Of a DNA stretch of 64,000 nt, positions 42,886-51,067 are shown in pieces; positions within the stretch are counted from its first letter, which is position 1, and the number at the start of each line of letters is the position of its first letter. A program made the position numbers and the translations under genes. The stretch is from NCBI GenBank assembly GCA_043731355.1, contig JAYTJE010000028.1, positions 14,699 through 78,698 on the forward strand. The letters run 5' to 3'. The DNA comes from GWC2-56-14 sp043731355. Its GTDB lineage: Bacteria; Nitrospirota; UBA9217. Under the pieces are notes generated by a model. That model saw only the letters and a program-made list of their open reading frames with translations. It did no database searches and was not told the origin of the DNA.

Positions 42886-43254
42886 TTGGATACAGCATCA
42901 ACAATATTAGTAAGCATCATCGTCCTCTATGCGCTCGTGAAACTGATCGGGCGCCTCAGCCGTCTCGGCATCAGGCAGATAAGCCCCCGGGAGCTTGATC
43001 AGAAAAAAGGCATCATGCTCATCGATGTCCGCACGGACAGAGAGTTCAGCCAGGGGCACATCCCCGGCGCGGCCCATGTGCCTCTCTCCGACGTCGGGAC
43101 CCGGGTCAAAAAAGTGAAAAAGGACAAGGAAATCGTGGTGTACTGCCGGAGCGGCAACCAGAGCATCTGGGCGATCAAGCGCTTGATGGGAATGGGCTAC
43201 ACGCATCTCTCCAACCTGAAGGGCGGCTATAGTGCCTGGAAGCGAATTCATTGA
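42886..43254 (+). CDS. Membrane-anchored rhodanese-like sulfurtransferase
   Basis: 122 residues from a TTG start with GGGGGG five bases upstream. One N-terminal helix (about 5-21) anchors a rhodanese domain (about 35-120). The active-site cysteine lies in IVVYCRSGNQS, preceded by LIDVRTDREFSQGHIPGA. It transfers sulfane sulfur or acts as a redox or signalling domain. It overlaps the next gene by 23 bases. A single-domain membrane rhodanese next to a respiratory gene region fits sulfur metabolism, but no substrate can be named. Confidence 0.87.
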   Translation: MDTASTILVSIIVLYALVKLIGRLSRLGIRQISPRELDQKKGIMLIDVRTDREFSQGHIPGAAHVPLSDVGTRVKKVKKDKEIVVYCRSGNQSIWAIKRLMGMGYTHLSNLKGGYSAWKRIH

Positions 43255-43888
43255 AGAGCTGAAGCGCGACTATCGTGCCAGGCGGCCGCGGATCGTTAAA
43301 AGGCTTGCGGAGTTCAAGCAGGTGTACCGCAAGGGCGATGCCGTAATCTTCGAGGAGCTCTGCTACTGTATTCTGACCGCGGGCAGCAGCGCCAGGATGG
43401 GGATGCGCACGGTCGATGCTCTTCGTGACCTTCTGCCGCGAGGGACCTTGCAGGAGCTGCAACAGCGCGCCCGGACAAGCCACGCCCGGTTCTGGCGGGT
43501 ACGGCCGTCCTACATCGTGCATACGCGGGAACGTCTCAGGGAGCGTTGCGGTCTCAGGATGCGGTCCTTTATCGGTTCTTTTGAAAGCCCCGAAGCCCGG
43601 CGGGATTTTTTTGCATCGGACAAGGGGATCAAGGGGCTGGGATATAAGGAAGCGAGCCACTTTCTCAGGAACATCGGATTCGGCGGCTACGCGATCATAG
43701 ACAAGCATATCCTGAACAGCCTGCGCGAGCTGGGGGTCATTGGAAAGCGCACACGGTCGCCAACGACGCGCGCACAATATCTTGCAATAGAAAAAAAACT
43801 GGCCCATTTCTCCCGCGAGCTCGGAATCGATATGGACCATTTGGACCTGCTGCTGTGGTCGCGGAAGACCGGGGAGATTTTGAAATGA
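43232..43888 (+). CDS. ogg: 8-oxoguanine DNA glycosylase/lyase, Ogg2 type
   Basis: Removes 8-oxoguanine from DNA. 218 residues from a GTG start inside the rhodanese 3' end. The helix-hairpin-helix and catalytic region is IKGLGYKEASHFLRNIGF followed by YAIIDKHIL, giving the Lys and Asp typical of Ogg2 enzymes of archaea and Thermotoga. The N-terminal helical domain has FEELCYCILTAGSSARMG. The Ogg2 subtype is uncommon in mesophilic bacteria. Overlap with rhodanese implies coupled expression. Confidence 0.88.
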   Translation: MPGSEFIEELKRDYRARRPRIVKRLAEFKQVYRKGDAVIFEELCYCILTAGSSARMGMRTVDALRDLLPRGTLQELQQRARTSHARFWRVRPSYIVHTRERLRERCGLRMRSFIGSFESPEARRDFFASDKGIKGLGYKEASHFLRNIGFGGYAIIDKHILNSLRELGVIGKRTRSPTTRAQYLAIEKKLAHFSRELGIDMDHLDLLLWSRKTGEILK

Positions 43889-44000
43889 GGAGGCAGGCAG
43901 GAGACAGGAGACGGTAGACAGGAGAACAGTAGACAGGAGAACAGTAGACAGTAGAACAGTAGACAGTAGACAGTAGACAGGTGACAGAAAAGAGGCGGGA
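43889..44000. repeat. Tandem AGTAGAC/AGGAGAC repeat, left flank of the second S23 gene
   Basis: Begins right after the ogg stop. Words ACAGTAGACAGGAGA, ACAGTAGACAGTAGA recur about ten times. The run continues after the S23 gene, so the gene sits inside one arm of the palindrome that closes at 44510-44676. Confidence 0.75.
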
Positions 44001-44003
44001 ATT

Positions 44004-44349
44004 GTGAAAAGCGCAGAAAAATTCCAAGACTTGGTAGTATGGCAGAAAGCTCACCAATTAGTGTTGTCGATCTATAGTGTCACCAAGGATTTTCCCGCAG
44101 ATGAACGGTTTGGACTTATCTCGCAAATGCGGCGGGCGGGGGTTTCGATAGCAGCGAATATAGCCGAGGGTTTCAAAAAGCGGGGACTAAGGGATAAATG
44201 CAATTTTTACAATATTGCCCAAGGGTCGCTTGAAGAATCAAGGTATTATTTGATCTTAGCAAAAGACCTCGGCTACCTGGCTGCCAATGATGGACTGCTG
44301 AAGGAGTTTGATGAGGTGGGGAAGATGCTGCATGGACTGATAACTTCAG

Positions 44350-44366
<17 letters not shown>
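44004..44366 (+). CDS. Four-helix-bundle protein of the S23/IVP family
   Basis: 120 residues with KFQDLVVWQKAHQLVLSIY, ISQMRRAGVSIAANIAEGFK and a SLEESRYYLILAKDLGY helix, the complete family pattern. The last eight codons, including the TAG stop, are read from the repeat itself (CAGTAGACAGTAG words). It is a distant paralogue of the 22759 gene. Both lie inside AGAC/GTCT palindromes. No rRNA or reverse transcriptase is nearby, so the IVS and retroelement settings known for this family do not apply here. Confidence 0.85.
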
Positions 44367-44690
<324 letters not shown>

Positions 44691-44695
44691 TCCAC

Positions 44696-44992
44696 ATGCC
44701 GGATAGCGGTCTTAAAAAAGCGGTCATCATCGGAGCGGTGCTTGGCGCTGCGGCGACCTTGGGGGCCGCATTCGCCATGGATTATGTCCTGTCGGACTCG
44801 CTCCAGGGGACCTGGCGGGACGCCGCGGCCAAGGACGTGACCAAAATCTTCGGGACCTCCTGCGGGCAAAACTATTGGGCTGTTTCGCTGGCGCTGGTGT
44901 TCGTCATGTCGTTCCTGGCCGCTTTCGGCGCGGTGCTGGGTGTTGTGGCCGGGGTGATCATGAACCGATTCTTTAAATTAGTGCTCAAGTAA
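44696..44992 (+). CDS. Small two-helix membrane protein
   Basis: 98 residues with two hydrophobic segments (about 8-30 and 60-92) joined by a polar stretch, SLQGTWRDAAAKDVTKIFGT. Many Gly and Ala residues in the helices suggest tight packing. No family was recognised. It lies between the large repeat and the sigma-54 region of island B and has a weak AAAGAAAGGG site. Confidence 0.55.
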   Translation: MPDSGLKKAVIIGAVLGAAATLGAAFAMDYVLSDSLQGTWRDAAAKDVTKIFGTSCGQNYWAVSLALVFVMSFLAAFGAVLGVVAGVIMNRFFKLVLK

Positions 44993-45030
44993 GGCGCTTA
45001 ACCTGAATATTTGGTTATTTATTAAAATAA

Positions 45031-45095
45031 ATGCTCAATAGACAGAAAACCAACAGCGTTTTGAGCATAATCACTCATAAAATCAGGCGTTATCA
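45031..45095. promoter_or_regulatory. Putative activator region upstream of the second tetraheme cytochrome
   Basis: ATGCTCAA (45031-45038) and TTGAGCAT (45061-45068) form a perfect inverted repeat. TGAG-N8-CTCA (45062-45077) overlaps it. GCGTTATC (45087-45094) starts 76 bp upstream of the sigma-54 GG, the same core and distance as at the other two promoters. Confidence 0.6.
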
Positions 45096-45161
45096 GGTGT
45101 TTATATGTTGTATTTGTCGGCAACTTAAATAACTTATTGATATAAAAGGCTAATGAATTCA

Positions 45162-45178
45162 TGGTATGCGTATTGCAT
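45162..45178 (+). promoter_or_regulatory. Sigma-54 promoter of cytochrome island B
   Basis: TGGTATG-N4-TTGCAT with GG (45163-64) and GC (45175-76) 10 bp apart. Predicted start near 45188, about 77 nt before the cytochrome ATG. Confidence 0.78.
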
Positions 45179-45264
45179 TATACGCTGCGATAGATATGCT
45201 ATAAGAAATAGTTGTTAGTTGGGTAATGCTGATTAACTAATTGAATTCATTGAGGATATGCTAA

Positions 45265-46032
45265 ATGCTAAAGAAGCGAGCGTGGATAGTTCTGATGACG
45301 GCCTGCATGATCCTGGGCGTTTATGGAATGGCTGTCGGCCTTCCTATTATGGGCAGCAAGCATGACTTTTCGATTTCCGGTGGGGGTAATTTTGGCGGGG
45401 CCAATTTTCAGCTGGCGAATGGTGCTCCCGTTGAGGAAATATGTGTGTTCTGCCACACTCCGCATAATGCCGCTGCGCCGGGGGCGTTTCTCTGGAACCG
45501 GACCGGCACAGTCGCGACCGGTTACACCATGTATTCAAGCTCCACACTCACCTCGGCGATAAATATGGGCACGGCTCCTACCGGCTTGACGCTCCTGTGT
45601 ATGAGCTGTCACGACGGTATAACCTCCATAGCGGTTGGAACGCTTATCAATGCTCCCTATTATGTAAATGGCCGCCAGCAGGTTGTGCTTTCCGACCCAG
45701 TCAACGGATACAGTAAAATAGGCGATCTTTATAATGGTACCATTATAGGCTGGGGCGCAAATATCGGCAACAAAGTTCCAGGTGTGGGCGACACCATAGC
45801 AGATCTTTCAAATGACCACCCGGTATCCTTTACGTGGGTTTCCGGCATCACCGGCATTAAAGAGCCAACCAGCACTTCGACAGGAGCCTGGGCAACAGGG
45901 CCGGAGCTTAAGCTCTTCGGCGGCAGGATGGAATGCTCTACCTGCCACAACGTGCATGATTCAGCGACCCAGCCTTTTTTAAGGATGTCTAATGTCAGCA
46001 GTAATATGTGCTTGGCATGTCACAATAAGTAA
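45265..46032 (+). CDS. Secreted tetraheme cytochrome c, OmcE-like paralogue
   Basis: 255 residues with a signal peptide (about 1-26). Four CxxCH sites: CVFCH, CMSCH, CSTCH and CLACH. The protein has exactly eight histidines: four in heme motifs and four in GSKHDF, CHTPH, NDHPVS and CHNVH. That suffices for bis-His ligation of all hemes with none spare. It keeps the same order as the 28326 protein but has a longer central loop. It is the first gene of the sigma-54 operon of island B and lies 42 bp before the NHL/BACON gene. Confidence 0.88.
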   Translation: MLKKRAWIVLMTACMILGVYGMAVGLPIMGSKHDFSISGGGNFGGANFQLANGAPVEEICVFCHTPHNAAAPGAFLWNRTGTVATGYTMYSSSTLTSAINMGTAPTGLTLLCMSCHDGITSIAVGTLINAPYYVNGRQQVVLSDPVNGYSKIGDLYNGTIIGWGANIGNKVPGVGDTIADLSNDHPVSFTWVSGITGIKEPTSTSTGAWATGPELKLFGGRMECSTCHNVHDSATQPFLRMSNVSSNMCLACHNK

Positions 46033-46074
46033 TTAATGATATAATTGATTTTTATGGCTATCTCGGAGGTGAGT

Positions 46075-48813
46075 ATGAATAGGAAATTATACCTGATGGG
46101 CGCGGTTATTCTGGCAACACTGCTGCTTCTGTTGCCTGGCGCCGGCTATGCGGCCCCTTCGCTGATCGGCGCTGTTACGGATGCCGTGGATAGACCTGCC
46201 TCTGTTGCTCTGGACTCGCAAGGAAATATCTATGTCTCCGAGACGGCAAACGACCTGCTGAAGGTATACAGCCGAAAAGGCAAGCTGCTGAAACAGCTAA
46301 GTATTCAACGCCCGCTTGGTGTGGCGGTTGATGCCTCGGGTTCTCTCTATGTAGGTTCCGGAGGGAGGCGCGCTGTAGATGTGTACGCTCCCGATTATAC
46401 CTATGTCCGCAGTCTTGGCGCAGGGAAGGGTGAAGTCTCCCGGCCGGGATCAATAGCAGTGGATGGGGCTGGAAGGGTGTATGTGCTTGACGCTGCGACG
46501 AGTATGGTCCGCGTGTATGATGCTTCAACCGCGCTGATGCTCTTCGCGTTCGGCGGCAGCGGCGCCACAGACGGTCTTTTCAACAGACCGATGGCGCTCG
46601 CCGTAAGCGACACTCTTGGCGAGATATATGTTGCCGAGCTCCGGAAGACGGTAATCTCCAGCGGCGCTACCATAGATGGGGCAAAAATTCAGGTGTTCGA
46701 CAAAGCGGGCGCCTTTAAGAGGTCGTTCGGTGACTATGGCCTCGAAGCGGGGAAAATCGGCAAACCGGTCGGTATGGCTTTAGACGGCTCCGGTAATATT
46801 TTTATCCTTGATCTCATTCAGGGCGCTGCGCTTTCTTTTGATGCAACGGCGGGGACCTTCAACAATACCGCGCTGTATAAGACGGTAAGCTCGATGCCTC
46901 TCGGAATCGCGATTGGTAAAAACAAGATCGCTTATGTATCGCAGGCAAACGCCCGGATCATAGATATCTATGGACTTGACGGCTACACGACCATGGATGA
47001 GACGCCAACTGCCCTGACCTTCGAAAGTAAACAGCTGAGCGCAAACGCTCAGGCGCAAACTGTTACGATCACTAACGCTGGAAATGGTTCTTTAGGATGG
47101 ACAGCAGCGGCTGATAGTGACTGGATAACCCTGGGTGCAATGAGCGGGATCGCGGGTCCGAGCAGTTCAAGCAGCCTTGTTGTTGGTACGAACAATGCGA
47201 ACCTGAAAGCGGGCACGTATCAGGGTGTGGTAACGGTAACTGCTGATTTCGGCCAAATAGATAAGATTCCCGTAACCCTTACGGTGACTCCCGCGGCGAC
47301 GATTGGCTTCAGCAATGGATCGATTGCTGTTGTAGCCAAAACTGGCAAAACGCCGGCTGCGCAGCCGATAACGATCAATGTGCAGAATGCCGCCTCGCTT
47401 CCCTGGACGGCTTCTTCTGATGCTTCCTGGCTTGGCCTTTCCACGGCCAGCGGCACCGCGACCACGGTATCGGCCCTCTTTATTAATATGACGAATATCG
47501 CGCCCGGAACGTATACCGGGCATATCACGCTTTCTGCGCCGGGCGCAATCGGAAACGGGGGCAAGCTGACCGTCAGTCTCACGGTGACGCAGGGTACCAG
47601 GATCAGCGTGACCTCGAATATCCCGGATGCCCGGTTTACGGTTGCTGGTGCTACCACCTCCTATACGGGTTCCGGCACGACATGGAGCGTCGAGGGGGCC
47701 CCTCTGGGTGATTACACCATTACCTTTGATGCGGTAAACGGATATCGCAGACCTCTTTCTCAGACGATAAGCCTGAACGATGCGGAGGTTACCGCCACGG
47801 GAAACTATCGTTCTTTGGCTGATATCGCTGACCGCACGAATATCATTGCAGGCAGGGAAGATCATGAGAATAACAGCTCGAAAATAAAAATTTACAAGAA
47901 CGACGGGACCCCGGTTGCCGCTCAGGTGTCTTTTGGCGCGGATGGCAAATCCGGCGCGCTCGCGGCGTCGGCGGATGTTGATGGAGACGGCACGGCGGAG
48001 CTTATCGTGGTAAGCCGCGTTGGCGCGAACAAACCCTCCGTTGTGCGGGTGCTTAAATCCGATGGGACCATGCTGGCTGAGTTTGCGCCCTATGCGATGC
48101 CCGGCGGTATTAACGTGGCAGCGGGCGATCTGAACGGCGATGGCAGAGCGGAGCTTGTGGTCGCCCCCGCGGGGAACGAGAGAAGCGCCCCGGTCAAAGT
48201 ATATGCCTACCAGGCGGATGCAAAAGCACTGGTGGCGACAGGAATTGAACTTACCACGTTTGGATACGATCAGGCCGTTGTAGTCGCTGTTGCGGATACG
48301 ACGGGCAATGCGGCGCCGAAGCTTATTGCCGCGTCGCAGCAGGTTATGAGCGTCTGGACGATTGATTCAACAAAGGGCGCGGGAAACTGGACAGCCTCGC
48401 TGCTGAACGACTTCAAGTTCATTGCCAGGGGAGAGGCTTCACTCTCGGCCGGAGATGTTGACGGCGACGGCACGGATGAAATCATTGTCGGTGAAGGCCC
48501 GGGCGTCGTCAAAGCCTCCTCGTATAATTCCGCATCAAGAGTTATGCTATTTAAAACCGACGGTACTTCGGTCGGTGGGTTTGCCCCCTTCGCAAACTTT
48601 CCTTACGGCGTGAGCGTGGCGGCGGCCGATCTGACCGGCGACGGCATTGCTGAAGTGGTTGTCGGGTCCGGCGAGGCTCAACGCTCGTCAAAAAACAATA
48701 AAACGTCAAAAGTCAGCATCTTTAACGCGGCGGGAAAACTGTTGAAAACCATAACGCCCTACGCAAATTCGCACAGCGGTGTTAATGTCACGGTTGGAGA
48801 GATGGGATTATGA
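46075..48813 (+). CDS. Secreted NHL propeller-BACON-FG-GAP protein
   Basis: 912 residues with a signal peptide (about 1-24). An NHL propeller lies at about 35-305 (RPASVALDSQGNIYVSETAN). Two BACON-type Ig-like domains follow at about 315-500 (LGWTAAADSDWITLG, LPWTASSDASWLGLS). A C-terminal FG-GAP/VCBS propeller at about 590-910 has repeated DVDGDGTAELIV-type calcium loops. No heme motif. It probably serves as an adhesive or scaffolding surface protein of the cytochrome system. Start at 46075 chosen for GGAGGTGAGT just upstream. Confidence 0.85.
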   Translation: MNRKLYLMGAVILATLLLLLPGAGYAAPSLIGAVTDAVDRPASVALDSQGNIYVSETANDLLKVYSRKGKLLKQLSIQRPLGVAVDASGSLYVGSGGRRAVDVYAPDYTYVRSLGAGKGEVSRPGSIAVDGAGRVYVLDAATSMVRVYDASTALMLFAFGGSGATDGLFNRPMALAVSDTLGEIYVAELRKTVISSGATIDGAKIQVFDKAGAFKRSFGDYGLEAGKIGKPVGMALDGSGNIFILDLIQGAALSFDATAGTFNNTALYKTVSSMPLGIAIGKNKIAYVSQANARIIDIYGLDGYTTMDETPTALTFESKQLSANAQAQTVTITNAGNGSLGWTAAADSDWITLGAMSGIAGPSSSSSLVVGTNNANLKAGTYQGVVTVTADFGQIDKIPVTLTVTPAATIGFSNGSIAVVAKTGKTPAAQPITINVQNAASLPWTASSDASWLGLSTASGTATTVSALFINMTNIAPGTYTGHITLSAPGAIGNGGKLTVSLTVTQGTRISVTSNIPDARFTVAGATTSYTGSGTTWSVEGAPLGDYTITFDAVNGYRRPLSQTISLNDAEVTATGNYRSLADIADRTNIIAGREDHENNSSKIKIYKNDGTPVAAQVSFGADGKSGALAASADVDGDGTAELIVVSRVGANKPSVVRVLKSDGTMLAEFAPYAMPGGINVAAGDLNGDGRAELVVAPAGNERSAPVKVYAYQADAKALVATGIELTTFGYDQAVVVAVADTTGNAAPKLIAASQQVMSVWTIDSTKGAGNWTASLLNDFKFIARGEASLSAGDVDGDGTDEIIVGEGPGVVKASSYNSASRVMLFKTDGTSVGGFAPFANFPYGVSVAAADLTGDGIAEVVVGSGEAQRSSKNNKTSKVSIFNAAGKLLKTITPYANSHSGVNVTVGEMGL

Positions 48814-48842
48814 TGCGCATAATGCACGAAGGAGCGGCGACT

Positions 48843-51056
48843 ATGAAGAAATCGAATTACATACTGATTTCACTCTTACTACTCATTGGCATATTCTGTG
48901 CCGCGAGCGTGTCTTATGCGCTTGATGCGCCGCATACTCCTGTCGGCGTCGCCGGTTACGACGTCAACTGTGCCTATTGTCACTACCCATTGACTGCCGC
49001 CACTCCAGCGTGGGCCACGGCTGCTCCTCCCGCGGGGAGCACTAAGCTGAACCAGCTTTGTCTGACTTGTCATAATCCCAGTAATGGCATACCGGTCGCG
49101 AAGTTTGCGGATGTACAAACCCATTCCAGCTACGTGACCAATCCCACGGATACTTTACGCATCGGCGTCTATCTCATGGAATGCCGCACCTGTCACAACC
49201 CGCACCTTCAGAATCAGATGAGGGCGCTTCCCGCGGACGGCAATTTGGATTTCGGCACGACGACTAATGTAACCGCTACCTTGCTGTCAGACAGCACCAA
49301 GAGCTGGGGTGTTGACCAGTTTAAGGATGCTTTGCTGATACCGAATACCGCTTACATCGCGTATACATACCGGATTCTCAGCAATACCAAGGACACCCTG
49401 ACCATTCTTGGCGCGATGAAAACCATGTCACCCTATACCGGCGTGGGCAAGCCCTATCGTATCAAATACGGCAAGTTGATCAAGACGTCAATTCCAACTC
49501 CGAACAGCGGCGCAAAGCCCGTCACCTTCCTGACCAATTCCGGAGGTTTGACTTCTTTCGCATCAACCACCGCCACGGTCAAAGGTGTTTGTCAGGTCTG
49601 CCATACCAAGACCAAATATTTCCTTGGCAGCGGAGCCGTGCTCGACGGCGGCCATCCAGCGACCTATGACGCGAACTGCACCGTTTTCTGCCATCAGCAC
49701 AAATATGGATTCAAGGCGGGCTGCAACGGTTGTCACGGTCAGAGCGGCGCGACCGGGGCCCCGCTTATCGGCACGGACCTTGTCAGCCCCGCGACCGGTC
49801 ATACTGTCGGCGCGCATCAGAAGCATGCTGTAACGCTTACCATCGGCTGCGATGTGTGCCATAGCGGAAACGGCATGCCGACTACGGATAATATAATAAC
49901 GGTAGCCTTTAGCGGCATAGGTACCGGTGGGGCCTATCAAGGCAAAACATTGTCTGTTCCCTATGTTTACAGCGCGGGTGTCCCGACCGGCGCAACCGAG
50001 AGCTGCTCCACCGTATATTGTCACAGCTCGGGCCAGAGTGCTGACGGCGCATCGGCAACTCCTGTCTATACAACACCGGACTGGGAAGCCCCGGCCAGCG
50101 GCGCTTGCGGCACCTGCCATGCGACAACGGCGCCGGATATTTCAACAGGCAGTCATACGACGCACCTGACGACCGATACCAACTGCGGTAACTGCCATAC
50201 CGGCGCAAGCGCATCAGCATATGTTTCCGCGAGTCATGTTAACAAGTCCATCGACGTAGCGAACGCTTATACAGCGGGTGGCGCTCCCGGCAATGGATAC
50301 GGCACCTGCTCGACAGCTTCCTGCCATGCCAACGTATATGCCGTAGGCACGTCGCCGACCCCGACCTGGGGCACGACTGGCAACGGCTGCTCGGCCTGCC
50401 ATACTGCTCCGAATACGATTGCGGCAAGCGGACCGCCGACCGGGAGTCACTCGAAACACTACACTAATAATAATGTGTCCGTGGTGTGTACGGCTTGCCA
50501 CAACGCAGGCACAACGATGTCAACGAAGCCGACCACGAGTCATACCGATGGTGATATTGACATCGTCAACGTCGGATATCCCGCTAACAAAACAAAAGGC
50601 AGCGCCTTCTCCACGTGTGCCACTGCTTGTCACGGAGCTACCACCCGAACGTGGGGGCAGACATCAACCGGATGCAACTACTGCCATCCGTACACGGCAA
50701 ATGACTGGGCGACCAGCAATCCGACCGGTACGGCGCTCGCGGTGGAAGGGTTCGGCGCGCATGCCAAACACATCGCCCATCTGGTGTCGCTTGGGGGCGT
50801 CCTCACTCCCGCGACAGACTCATTCGGCAGCGGTGCCTCATGGACCAACGTATGCGGCGTATGTCACAACGGGGCCTCGCACACGCTGGATGGAACCGTT
50901 GGAAGCAGGCAGATATCGGTCCAAGCAGGCTACCAGTTCGGAGCGAGCGCTCCGCTGTACACCGGAATTATCGGCAACAGTTCAAGCGTCAACCCGAAGA
51001 GCTGCTCGAACGTAAGCTGTCATTTCCAGACCACGCCGGTTTGGTCGACCTACTAA
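48843..51056 (+). CDS. Secreted multiheme cytochrome c with CxxCH and CxxxxCH sites
   Basis: 737 residues with a signal peptide ending near SYA. Twelve canonical CxxCH sites, such as CAYCH, CLTCH, CDVCH and CGVCH, plus five expanded ones: CTVFCH and CATACH (x3) and CSTVYCH, CSTASCH and CSNVSCH (x4). Alternation of CxxxxCH and CxxCH is the TIGR01904 pattern first described in Geobacter. Up to 17 hemes if all are loaded. The ATG at 48843 follows GAAGGAG; an in-frame ATG at 48810 overlaps the upstream stop. It is part of the island B operon. Confidence 0.92.
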   Translation: MKKSNYILISLLLLIGIFCAASVSYALDAPHTPVGVAGYDVNCAYCHYPLTAATPAWATAAPPAGSTKLNQLCLTCHNPSNGIPVAKFADVQTHSSYVTNPTDTLRIGVYLMECRTCHNPHLQNQMRALPADGNLDFGTTTNVTATLLSDSTKSWGVDQFKDALLIPNTAYIAYTYRILSNTKDTLTILGAMKTMSPYTGVGKPYRIKYGKLIKTSIPTPNSGAKPVTFLTNSGGLTSFASTTATVKGVCQVCHTKTKYFLGSGAVLDGGHPATYDANCTVFCHQHKYGFKAGCNGCHGQSGATGAPLIGTDLVSPATGHTVGAHQKHAVTLTIGCDVCHSGNGMPTTDNIITVAFSGIGTGGAYQGKTLSVPYVYSAGVPTGATESCSTVYCHSSGQSADGASATPVYTTPDWEAPASGACGTCHATTAPDISTGSHTTHLTTDTNCGNCHTGASASAYVSASHVNKSIDVANAYTAGGAPGNGYGTCSTASCHANVYAVGTSPTPTWGTTGNGCSACHTAPNTIAASGPPTGSHSKHYTNNNVSVVCTACHNAGTTMSTKPTTSHTDGDIDIVNVGYPANKTKGSAFSTCATACHGATTRTWGQTSTGCNYCHPYTANDWATSNPTGTALAVEGFGAHAKHIAHLVSLGGVLTPATDSFGSGASWTNVCGVCHNGASHTLDGTVGSRQISVQAGYQFGASAPLYTGIIGNSSSVNPKSCSNVSCHFQTTPVWSTY

Positions 51057-51067
51057 GGAGGATGACA

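Noticed and set aside
50419..51015. 198-residue alternate frame within the multiheme cytochrome gene
   Set aside because: It is out of frame with the heme motifs, Arg-rich and Pro-rich as expected for a shadow frame. The cytochrome frame continues unbroken.
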